Positions 7,362 to 13,148 of a stretch of 19,667 nucleotides of DNA are shown here, one piece after another. The stretch is taken from contig CANRAC010000006.1 in NCBI GenBank assembly GCA_947628495.1, forward strand, positions 1 to 19,667. The letters run 5' to 3'. Within the stretch, counting starts at the first letter, position 1; every line of letters begins with the position of its first letter. The translations under genes and the position numbers were made by a program. This DNA is from an uncultured Bacilli bacterium (GTDB taxonomy: Bacteria; Bacillota_I; Bacilli_A; RF39; UBA660). Below the pieces are notes generated by a model. It was not told the DNA's origin and did no database searches. It was given only the letters and a program-made list of their open reading frames with translations.

Positions 7362-8867
7362 ATGAAAGAAAAAAGAATAGAAAAAGAAATAAAGAAAGCC
7401 CAGAAAAAAGGAATATATAATCCTAAATTAAAATTAGGAATAGTAGCCCTAATATTAGTAATAGGGACAGTAATAGGAGTATCATATGCGTATTATACTG
7501 GAACATCAACTAACATATTAACCATAAAAGGAACAGTAAGTAAGAAGATAATGGTAACATTACAAAGTAGTGAAAATGGAAAAATAGCAGGATTCGATTT
7601 AGCAACAGCTCAAACAGATTACGGGACACCAACAGAGACTTTTAAAATAACACCAAATGAAGGATATCAATATAAAGGTATAATTTGTAAAGAAACTTAT
7701 AATGGAAATATAGATGTAACAAACAAGGTTGATGTGGCAATATCAAATAATACCTTAACACTAACACCAAAAACAAGTAAAGATGTAACATGTACAGTAG
7801 AGTTTGAACGAGTAAGGACATTAGAAGAGATAAAAACCGATATAATAAAAACAGCAAAATCTGGCACTCCTAATTTTAGCACAGGCTGCCCAACAAGTAA
7901 TGATACTTCATGTAGTGGAGTATATAAAATTACAGATTATAGTAGTAGTACAAGTTTAACATCAACAAATGGAACAAGTTATTACTTCCGAGGGAAGGTA
8001 GATAATAATTACGTCAAGTTTGGAACAGGGACAACAAAAGGTAACACAAATAAAGTAGATTTAATCTGGCGAATAGTACGTATCAATGGAGATGGAAGTA
8101 TAAGATTAGTATTAGATAGTGATATAGGAATGAGTGCGTTTAATACTAATTATAATGAAAGAAAATCCGTCGGCTACACATATGATAATGATCAACCATG
8201 TACCAATACTAGTCCATGTAAAAGTGTAGAAATAGCAACAAATGTTGAAGAAAAGATGGGAACAACAGATCATGGAGGAACAAATAGTACCATAAAAACA
8301 AAATTAGAGAAATGGTATTATGATAATTTAAGAAGTTATGATCAATACATAACCTATGGAACATATTGTAATGATACATCATATGGAAGTACAGACTCAT
8401 ACGATATTTCATATTACGGAGCATACGAAAGATTGTATAAAAGTTCTTCAACTGTTACCCCTCAACTAACTTGCCCAGATCCAACAGCGGACAACAGTGA
8501 AACAGACTCTGTTACTAGTGTAGGCAATACAAAATATCATACATATGGAGGAGTATATAAATTAAAGATAGGATTGTTATCAGCGGATGAAATAGTACTA
8601 GCGGGATTTCAGTCAATCACTACTAATGGAGTAACAACATCCAATTATCTATATTATACAGGCGGTTCATCCTTCTGGAGTATGTCGCCTAGTTATTCTC
8701 ATGCTATTAATGCTGGCGTCTTTTACGCTACCCTGATTAATCGTTACTTGAGTTACTACAGTATCAGTAATACGGACGACGTGCGTCCAGTTATCAATCT
8801 AAGCACTAGTGGACTAAAAGCCACCGGAGAAGGGACAAAAGATAAGCCATTTGTAATAAGCCCTTAG
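7362..8867 (+). CDS. Membrane-anchored surface protein with C-type-lectin-like variable C-terminus (putative DGR target)
   Basis: 501 residues, with ATG eight bases after GGAGG. Order: a basic cytoplasmic N-terminus (1-24), one membrane segment LGIVALILVIGTVIGVSYAYY (about 25-45), then an extracellular beta-rich domain (about 50-145, ending DVTCTVEFERVRTLEEI). A cysteine-containing domain follows (CPTSNDTSCSGVYK, WRIVRINGDGSIRLVLDSD, PCTNTSPC), then the terminal segment SFWSMSP...DVRPVINLSTSG. The last part resembles the C-type-lectin-like fold of DGR targets, with a variable region between SMSP and RPV (residues about 443-475). The protein is probably a displayed ligand-binding protein; the ligand is unknown. 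It is a paralogue of the truncated copy at 221-1339. The G9-containing promoter suggests phase-variable expression. A non-coding template-like repeat lies 130 bases downstream. Confidence 0.85.
   Translation: MKEKRIEKEIKKAQKKGIYNPKLKLGIVALILVIGTVIGVSYAYYTGTSTNILTIKGTVSKKIMVTLQSSENGKIAGFDLATAQTDYGTPTETFKITPNEGYQYKGIICKETYNGNIDVTNKVDVAISNNTLTLTPKTSKDVTCTVEFERVRTLEEIKTDIIKTAKSGTPNFSTGCPTSNDTSCSGVYKITDYSSSTSLTSTNGTSYYFRGKVDNNYVKFGTGTTKGNTNKVDLIWRIVRINGDGSIRLVLDSDIGMSAFNTNYNERKSVGYTYDNDQPCTNTSPCKSVEIATNVEEKMGTTDHGGTNSTIKTKLEKWYYDNLRSYDQYITYGTYCNDTSYGSTDSYDISYYGAYERLYKSSSTVTPQLTCPDPTADNSETDSVTSVGNTKYHTYGGVYKLKIGLLSADEIVLAGFQSITTNGVTTSNYLYYTGGSSFWSMSPSYSHAINAGVFYATLINRYLSYYSISNTDDVRPVINLSTSGLKATGEGTKDKPFVISP
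8681..8802 (+). repeat. Variable region 2 (VR2) of putative DGR target
   Basis: Begins with the shared GTCGCCT and ends with the 20 bases GCGTCCAGTTATCAATCTAA (8783-8802), identical to VR1. Bases 8691-8741 align without gaps to 9010-9060 with 14 differences, 11 of them at A in the non-coding repeat. Encoded SPSYSHAINAGVFYATLIN replaces Asn-rich SPNNSNTNNANGFNGNLNN. Between RY and RP this copy has five more codons than VR1, so the two copies were not made recently from one identical template. Confidence 0.75.
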
Positions 8868-8879
8868 GCTTATTACAAA
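8850..8879. repeat. Perfect 13-bp hairpin with 4-base loop over the target-gene stop
   Basis: TTTGTAATAAGCC (8850-8862) and GGCTTATTACAAA (8867-8879) are perfect complements around CTTA, spanning the TAG stop. The plus strand continues with A rather than T, so it is a poor intrinsic terminator on that strand. Short-loop hairpins or cruciforms just after the variable region are needed for target recognition in the Bordetella phage DGR, and this one lies 48 bases after VR2. Either role is possible. Confidence 0.6.
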
Positions 8880-8904
8880 AAAAGACAAACAAAAACGAAG
8901 AGAT

Positions 8905-8934
8905 GTCCAAACTTTGCTCCGTCAAAGTTTGGAC
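8905..8934. repeat. Second perfect 12-bp hairpin upstream of the template-like repeat
   Basis: GTCCAAACTTTG (8905-8916) pairs with CAAAGTTTGGAC (8923-8934) around CTCCGT. No T tract follows on the plus strand. It could be a structural part of a template RNA, a protein-binding operator, or a remnant terminator. It precedes a weak extended -10 (TGG-TATAAA at 8948-8956). Confidence 0.6.
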
Positions 8935-8947
8935 CGAATAAAAAAAA

Positions 8948-8956
8948 TGGTATAAA
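8948..8956 (+). promoter_or_regulatory. Possible extended -10 before the template-like repeat
   Basis: TGG-TATAAA with only a poor -35 (TTTGGA, 8928-8933) at 17 bases, inside the right arm of the hairpin. If active it would start a short non-coding RNA through 9001-9060. Support is weak. Confidence 0.25.
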
Positions 8957-8999
8957 CAGAAGTTTATATAGGAATAAATCTAAACAGTTCGTGATTTTT

Positions 9000-9066
9000 C
9001 TCGTCGCCTAACAATTCAAATACTAATAATGCTAACGGCTTTAACGGTAACCTGAATAATCATTAT
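9000..9066 (+). repeat. DGR template-repeat-like non-coding sequence (probably 3'-truncated)
   Basis: CTCGTCGCCT followed by a run of AAC/AAT codons. In the frame of the target genes it reads SPNNSNTNNANGFNGNLNN and then reaches TAA, with no start or upstream homology. It aligns without gaps to VR1 and VR2; the differences concentrate at its adenines (10 of 22 A versus 2 of 29 other bases for VR1, and 11 of 22 versus 3 of 29 for VR2). That is the pattern expected of an unmutated DGR template. After 9060 the match fades (CATTATAAA against CGTTACTTG), and the GC-rich end shared by both variable regions is absent. Confidence 0.65.
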
Positions 9067-9168
9067 AAAAAATAAATGATTGGGCATTAAAGAAATAGAT
9101 TTAAAATTTTAATTTAAAATCTAATTCGCACTATAGTAAAACAAAATTCTTGTAAATATAATTAAACT

Positions 9169-9206
9169 AAAAAATAATATATGTATTTTCTCATATATTA
9201 TTTTTT
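9169..9206. terminator. AT-only bidirectional terminator hairpin
   Basis: AAAAAATAATATATG (9169-9183) and CATATATTATTTTTT (9192-9206) are perfect 15-base complements with an eight-base loop. The right arm overlaps the stop of the minus-strand membrane gene. The arm ends supply A/T tracts for both directions. Confidence 0.65.
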
Positions 9207-9866
9207 AACTTTAACTGCTACCGCATTATTATAAATTCCATCTAGATATTTATCAGGATAATATTTATCTAATATTACTTCAATATGATTGCTTGGTTCA
9301 ATATTTTCTTTTCTTTCTTTTTGTCTGTAAGTAGCAGCAAAAGAAATAGTACAATCTAACATAACTAATATTGAACAAACAATAGTAATTATATGAAGTG
9401 ATTTATTATTAATTATAATTTCATTATGTTTCCTTAAGTGTGGGAAAACATATAAACTAAATATTACAAAACCTAAACCCCATAATATGGCAATTGGTAT
9501 ACTAGTTCTGCCATTAATATTTAAAGGTTTATTAACATAATTCCAAGAGATAGTTCCCCATATTTCTTCTTGAAGATAAGAAAATATATATTCAACTAAC
9601 CCGCCTAAAAAAGAGGCGACTAAAAATATTTTAAGTAGAGTCAATTTATTAACTTGTTTATCAATATTTTGTTTTTTGGCAATAATATAGAAAACTAATA
9701 GACCAACACCATAAACGGGAATAAATGGACCATAAATTAATCCTTGTCTTAAATGCCAATTTCCACGCGACCACATTAGTAAATTTTCATAAACGAAGCC
9801 CACAACACTTCCTAGTAAAAATATCCAAAAGTATTCAACGAATTTTAAAAACACTTTCTTTTTCAC
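9198..9866 (-). CDS. Polytopic membrane protein, putative ABC-transporter permease of the CmpB type (PF06541-like)
   Basis: About 222 residues with five or six hydrophobic segments. Family marks seen: GSVVGFVYENLLMWSRGNW, then LRQGLIYGPFIPVYGVGLLV, then LGGLVEYIFSYLQEEIWGT with WNYVNKPLNINGRTS and the following IPIAILWGLG. These fit the family annotated as putative ABC transporter permease, whose function is not firmly known. No ATPase partner is adjacent. GTG at 9866 is chosen because GGGGGA lies seven bases upstream; a TTG at 9881 would add five residues but has no ribosome site. It is transcribed alone from a good promoter at 9923-9951, divergent from the next gene. Confidence 0.75.
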   Translation of the reverse strand: MKKKVFLKFVEYFWIFLLGSVVGFVYENLLMWSRGNWHLRQGLIYGPFIPVYGVGLLVFYIIAKKQNIDKQVNKLTLLKIFLVASFLGGLVEYIFSYLQEEIWGTISWNYVNKPLNINGRTSIPIAILWGLGFVIFSLYVFPHLRKHNEIIINNKSLHIITIVCSILVMLDCTISFAATYRQKERKENIEPSNHIEVILDKYYPDKYLDGIYNNAVAVKVKK

Positions 9867-9922
9867 AATATATTCCCCCAAATTACTTCTTTTGTTGTGA
9901 AAATTCCCCTTTGACTAGGGAC

Positions 9923-9951
9923 ATTATAGCATATTCCCCCAAATTTTGCAA
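9923..9951 (-). promoter_or_regulatory. Promoter of the CmpB-like membrane gene
   Basis: On the minus strand: -35 TTGCAA (9946-9951), a 17-base spacer, and an extended -10 TGC-TATAAT (TATAAT at 9923-9928). The spacer contains TTTGGGGGAATAT, which recurs at the ribosome site of the same gene (9869-9883) as a direct repeat about 56 bases apart. Confidence 0.7.
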
Positions 9952-10017
9952 ATTTTCGGCATAAATTGTGGTATCATTAAAATGATATAAAATATTATTT
10001 AGTTATGAGGAATGTTG

Positions 10018-10566
10018 ATGAAAAAGTTTATAAAAATAGCATTGATTAGTGTAGGGATTTTGATAACTATAATTATTCTGGATACATTACAAGCTAGATT
10101 ATTTAAAAATAGTCCTATTATTCATTGGAAACAAGTTTTAGATGGAAATAGTTATGTAGATAGAGGAATTTTAGTAGATACTTATTATTGTGGGAGTAAA
10201 ACAGATATAAGCTGGCATTATAAAACGGACAAATTTACTTGTCCAGTAAATACTATTAGTAAAGAATTATATACTAAATTAAAAGGATCATGGATTGCTG
10301 ATGGTACACAAGCTAAATATATAGTAAGTATGGAAGACGGTAAACCAATATATGCTGATGATTATAGTGTTCCTTATAAACTAACTTTTGATAGTTTAGA
10401 AAATTATAAAATTGTGACAGCTCAAAATGAATATGTTGGGAAATATGAGTTTGATGGTAAAAATCTAACTTTGTTTGATGAGGAAGATTTAATAAAAGAT
10501 AGATGTGAGTTAAAAACATCAAACGAATTAACTTGTGAAAGATTGGCTGATAAGTTTGTTAAATAA
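10018..10566 (+). CDS. Membrane-anchored exported protein, possibly lipocalin-like
   Basis: 182 residues from ATG 10018, chosen over ATG 10012 because GAGGA (10007-10011) gives proper spacing only to the later codon. It has one hydrophobic segment at residues 4-22 (FIKIALISVGILITIIIL), then an extracellular domain. The SPIIHWKQ...YVDRGILVDTYYC region resembles a common Bacillota exported protein. The C-terminal part (KLKGSWIADG..., KYEFDGKNLTLFDEEDLIKD) has the GxW and strand pattern of lipocalin-like domains. Four Cys could form disulfides. No partner is adjacent; its upstream region is shared divergently with the permease-like gene. Function unknown. Confidence 0.7.
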   Translation: MKKFIKIALISVGILITIIILDTLQARLFKNSPIIHWKQVLDGNSYVDRGILVDTYYCGSKTDISWHYKTDKFTCPVNTISKELYTKLKGSWIADGTQAKYIVSMEDGKPIYADDYSVPYKLTFDSLENYKIVTAQNEYVGKYEFDGKNLTLFDEEDLIKDRCELKTSNELTCERLADKFVK

Positions 10567-10573
10567 AGACAAA

Positions 10574-11191
10574 TTACTTTTTCTTAAACATTTTTATTGG
10601 CGCACCACAAATAGGACATACATAGTCTTCTGGTAGTTCATCCATTTGTACTTCATAACCGCAAATGGTACAACACCAGACATTCTCTTTTGGCTCTTCT
10701 TCCATATAGGTTGGGGCTTTTTGGGGACTTTTGCCTTTTAAGACTTCTTGATAATATTTATAAGTCATGGGACTTGCTTGTTTAAAATTAAACATATCTT
10801 CTATTTGGGCAATAAAGATTGTATGGGTACTTGTTTCTACCATATTTTCTACAGCGCAAAGAAGATTACCACAAGTATCTAAAAGAATTGGTAAATTATC
10901 TTTTTCTTCGTACTTAAAATCAGCAAATTTATCTATGTCCTTACTAGATTTATATCCAAAAGTACCAATGATTTCGGGGTTGGTATCCTCTGATAAAATA
11001 GAAACGCTAAATTTTTTAGTTTTTTTAATAATTTCATTAGTATAATTATCATGATTAATACTTACAGCTATCATTAAAGGGGAAGAAGTAATCTGAAAAA
11101 CCGTATTTACTATACAACCTACATTTTTGGTATCTTGAGCTCCAATTACATATAAACCATAGCTGAGATTTTTTAATACATTCTTTTCCAT
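10574..11191 (-). CDS. High-molecular-weight rubredoxin: flavin reductase-like domain plus rubredoxin
   Basis: 205 residues. An N-terminal flavin reductase-like FMN-binding domain (1-150: NLSYGLYVIGA, NTVFQITSSPLMIAVSINHDNYT, FSVSILSE) is followed by a linker and a C-terminal rubredoxin (about 168-205) with WCCTICGYEV and CPICGAP, the C-x2-C pairs that bind iron. In anaerobes such as Moorella, proteins of this layout pass electrons from NADH to a flavodiiron protein to remove oxygen or nitric oxide; that role is inferred here. No flavodiiron gene is in view. AGGAGG lies five bases before ATG. It is last in the dgkA-like operon, nine bases after the ATPase gene. Confidence 0.85.
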   Translation of the reverse strand: MEKNVLKNLSYGLYVIGAQDTKNVGCIVNTVFQITSSPLMIAVSINHDNYTNEIIKKTKKFSVSILSEDTNPEIIGTFGYKSSKDIDKFADFKYEEKDNLPILLDTCGNLLCAVENMVETSTHTIFIAQIEDMFNFKQASPMTYKYYQEVLKGKSPQKAPTYMEEEPKENVWCCTICGYEVQMDELPEDYVCPICGAPIKMFKKK

Positions 11192-11200
11192 AAAGACCTC

Positions 11201-12070
11201 CTAATTATTTTTAGTATTTTCAAATTGTTCTTTATATTGTTTAAAAAAATTATAATATATTTGCATATTAGCTAGATTAGTCCATTTTTCTACTTTTACC
11301 GGGATTTGATCTAAATTATAAATTTTGGCACCCTTAAGGCTAAGTAAGAAAGGACTATGAGTGGAAATAATAAATTGACAATTATAAAAACGGGCAGAAT
11401 CTTCAATAAATTGTTTAAGTTTTATTTGATTTTCCGCCGCTAATGAATTTTCTGGCTCATCTAATATATAAAGGGCGGTATCTTTTATTTCTTGTTCCCA
11501 AAACATTAAGGCCGACTCGCCATTTGATTGTTCCACTAGATTATTGTTAACAAGTCTTTGCCTAATATATTTGGACATATTTTGGGTTTTAGCATCGGCA
11601 ACATCAATTAACATTTCCATGCTTTCATAAGCGCCACGTACTGTCCTTTGACGATTAGTTAGAAATTCCTGACTTAATAGTTCTTTTTTTCGATTAATAT
11701 TATTATTAATGGCATGAATATTAAGTAAATAATCAAAAACATCGTCGCTGGAAATTTTTTTAACTTCATTAGGTTTTTGCGACATTTCATAATTACACAA
11801 ATCTACATAATGATTAAAATAAGAACCCTTATCTAAAATATCTTGGCGTTGGGCGTTTAGTTTTTTGGCAATAATATTTAAAAGGGTTGTTTTTCCACTG
11901 CCATTACTACCATAAAAAATAGTAATATTATCAAAATCAATCTTTGTAAATTCCCGAGCTGCAAAAAGATGCAAAGGATAATAATTATTGTAAATATTGC
12001 GGCTATCGATATCTAAAATCATCCCTTCTTGTCTTTCGGTTAATAAATCAAACTGTTTTAAATAAATCAT
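11201..12070 (-). CDS. AAA/ABC-type ATPase (RecF/OLD-like head, no nuclease domain)
   Basis: About 289 residues. Walker A is GSNGSGKTT near residue 55, a signature-like QSNGESALMFWEQEI comes mid-protein, Walker B is LYILDEPENSL with Glu, and the switch His is in FIISTHSPFLLSL. The insertion between Walker A and signature is short and helical, so this is a minimal single-domain ATPase rather than SMC- or OLD-type with a TOPRIM domain. It is similar to AAA-family ATPases found alone or with toxins and nucleases; the role here is unknown. ATG 12070 with AGGTG six bases upstream is preferred over GTG 12079. Third gene of the minus-strand run. Confidence 0.8.
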   Translation of the reverse strand: MIYLKQFDLLTERQEGMILDIDSRNIYNNYYPLHLFAAREFTKIDFDNITIFYGSNGSGKTTLLNIIAKKLNAQRQDILDKGSYFNHYVDLCNYEMSQKPNEVKKISSDDVFDYLLNIHAINNNINRKKELLSQEFLTNRQRTVRGAYESMEMLIDVADAKTQNMSKYIRQRLVNNNLVEQSNGESALMFWEQEIKDTALYILDEPENSLAAENQIKLKQFIEDSARFYNCQFIISTHSPFLLSLKGAKIYNLDQIPVKVEKWTNLANMQIYYNFFKQYKEQFENTKNN

Positions 12071-12079
12071 GCTTATCAC

Positions 12080-12625
12080 CTATAAATTGTTTTTAATTTT
12101 AATTTTGTCATCAGATATATAAATATCTGGATTAATAGCAAGAAGTAAATTTACCATTTCTCGTAGATTTTCAACCCCTAGTAATTCCATTTTATTTTGT
12201 TTAGAAAATACATTACTTAATATGTTACCGAAATTAATATTTAAAAAGATTAAGTCACCATAATTATTTTTTTCTCGACATATTTGGACACTGTTGAAGC
12301 TGGCTATTTCTTCATTTCGAATGATTATATTGTCTTTAGCAATGATAAGATGTTTTTCGGTTAATAAATATAAGTAATTTTTGTTTTTCCTATCATGAAT
12401 AAATAAATTATAAATTAGACCGTATAAGGCTACAATAAACAAGATAATAAATATAAAAAGAATTAAAACATTTAATAATCCCGTTATTTTCCATAAAGAA
12501 TAAAAATAATACAATAAACCTAAAGTAAACATTATTAAAAGCCATCGTCCTATTTGTTTACTACTGTTTTGAGGCTTAGCAACGGATTTAAAAATAATTT
12601 TTTCGTTAATACTATCTATTGTCAT
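12080..12625 (-). CDS. Membrane protein with PH-like domain
   Basis: 181 residues from ATG 12625, which has AAGGTG seven bases upstream; a start at 12664 would overlap the kinase gene and has no ribosome site. Two adjacent hydrophobic segments (WLLIMFTLGLLYYFYSLW and LNVLILFIFIILFIVALYGLIY form a hairpin) are followed by a soluble tail NYLYLLTEKHLIIAKDNIII whose strand pattern resembles bacterial PH domains (YLLTEKHLII). It lies 10 bases after the kinase gene and 9 before the ATPase, so it is cotranscribed. Exact function unknown. Confidence 0.65.
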   Translation of the reverse strand: MTIDSINEKIIFKSVAKPQNSSKQIGRWLLIMFTLGLLYYFYSLWKITGLLNVLILFIFIILFIVALYGLIYNLFIHDRKNKNYLYLLTEKHLIIAKDNIIIRNEEIASFNSVQICREKNNYGDLIFLNINFGNILSNVFSKQNKMELLGVENLREMVNLLLAINPDIYISDDKIKIKNNL

Positions 12626-12635
12626 AATTTTCACC

Positions 12636-13022
12636 TTAAAATAAATAAAATATTTTAGGGACAAATATCCATAAGCCTATTATTGCTGCACAAACAGCTG
12701 CCAATAAGACAGCTCCAGCTGCGCAGTCTTTAGCTAATTTGGCTTTTTTATTAATGGTTGGACTGCAAATATCAACTACGGTTTCAATAGCAGTATTTAC
12801 TAGTTCTAAACTCATAACTAAAACAAATAAAATTAAACAAGTAATCCATTCGCTTTTGGAAATGTCTAGAACAAATCCCATGATAATAACGGCAATCATA
12901 AAACAAAAGTGAATAGTCATATTTCTTTCAGTGACTAGGCACTCTTTAATGCCTTCCCAAGCATGATAAAAACTTTTCCATAAAGGATGGTTTGCTTCTT
13001 TTTTAAATTTAGCTTTAAACAT
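12636..13022 (-). CDS. dgkA: Diacylglycerol/undecaprenol kinase (DgkA family)
   Basis: 128 residues with three predicted membrane helices, normal for this family of small integral membrane kinases. Seen: an N-terminal amphipathic FYHAWEGIKECLVTERNM, the signature LELVNTAIETVVD with catalytic Glu and Asn, and AKDCAAGAVLLAAV. In Gram-positive bacteria most such proteins phosphorylate undecaprenol to recycle the lipid carrier for cell-wall synthesis, so this substrate is more likely than diacylglycerol. First gene of the four-gene minus-strand run, with AGAGGTAA before the ATG. A weak -10 (TGT-TAAAAT) lies about 20 bases upstream. Confidence 0.92.
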   Translation of the reverse strand: MFKAKFKKEANHPLWKSFYHAWEGIKECLVTERNMTIHFCFMIAVIIMGFVLDISKSEWITCLILFVLVMSLELVNTAIETVVDICSPTINKKAKLAKDCAAGAVLLAAVCAAIIGLWIFVPKIFYLF

Positions 13023-13073
13023 AACATTACCTCTATCTAAATTTTAACATAATATTTTTAAAAGCACTAGCTT

Positions 13074-13102
13074 TTGTATTTCTTAAGTGGTTATAGTATA
13101 AT
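13074..13102 (+). promoter_or_regulatory. Promoter of the fused ABC transporter gene
   Basis: -35 TTGTAT (13074-13079), a 17-base spacer, and -10 TATAAT (13097-13102), followed by a leader with AAGGAAAGGGAG before ATG 13149. Confidence 0.7.
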
Positions 13103-13148
13103 GAAGTATATGAAGTAATTTAATAAATTAAAAGGAAAGGGAGCTTTT

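Larger units (their letters stand above)
8868..9197. other. 330-base gene-free stretch after the target gene
   Basis: Holds, in order, the end of the stop-spanning hairpin, the 12-bp hairpin, a weak promoter-like site, the template-like repeat, about 100 AT-rich bases including a near-palindrome AGATTTAAAATT/AATTTAAAATCT at 9098-9122, and the start of the AT-only terminator. No open frame here looks coding. Confidence 0.6.

Noticed and set aside
7362..8867. Hydrophobic minus-strand open frames inside both surface-protein genes (for example 7642-7857 and 8209-8451)
   Set aside because: They mirror the Thr/Asn/Ser-rich codons of the plus-strand gene, have no ribosome sites, and recur at matching places in both paralogues because the genes are homologous.
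8850..8934. The two perfect hairpins as ordinary plus-strand terminators
   Set aside because: Neither is followed by a T tract on the plus strand; they are listed as hairpins with open function instead.
8998..9075. The template-like repeat as the end of a third decayed target gene
   Set aside because: Upstream bases 8935-8998 do not show the conserved YLYYT...FWS coding sequence, and the retained run of AAC/AAT codons fits an unmutated template better. It is kept as an alternative but disfavoured.
9867..9881. TTG start at 9881 for the CmpB-like gene
   Set aside because: It overlaps the GGGGGA that positions GTG 9866 and has no ribosome site of its own.
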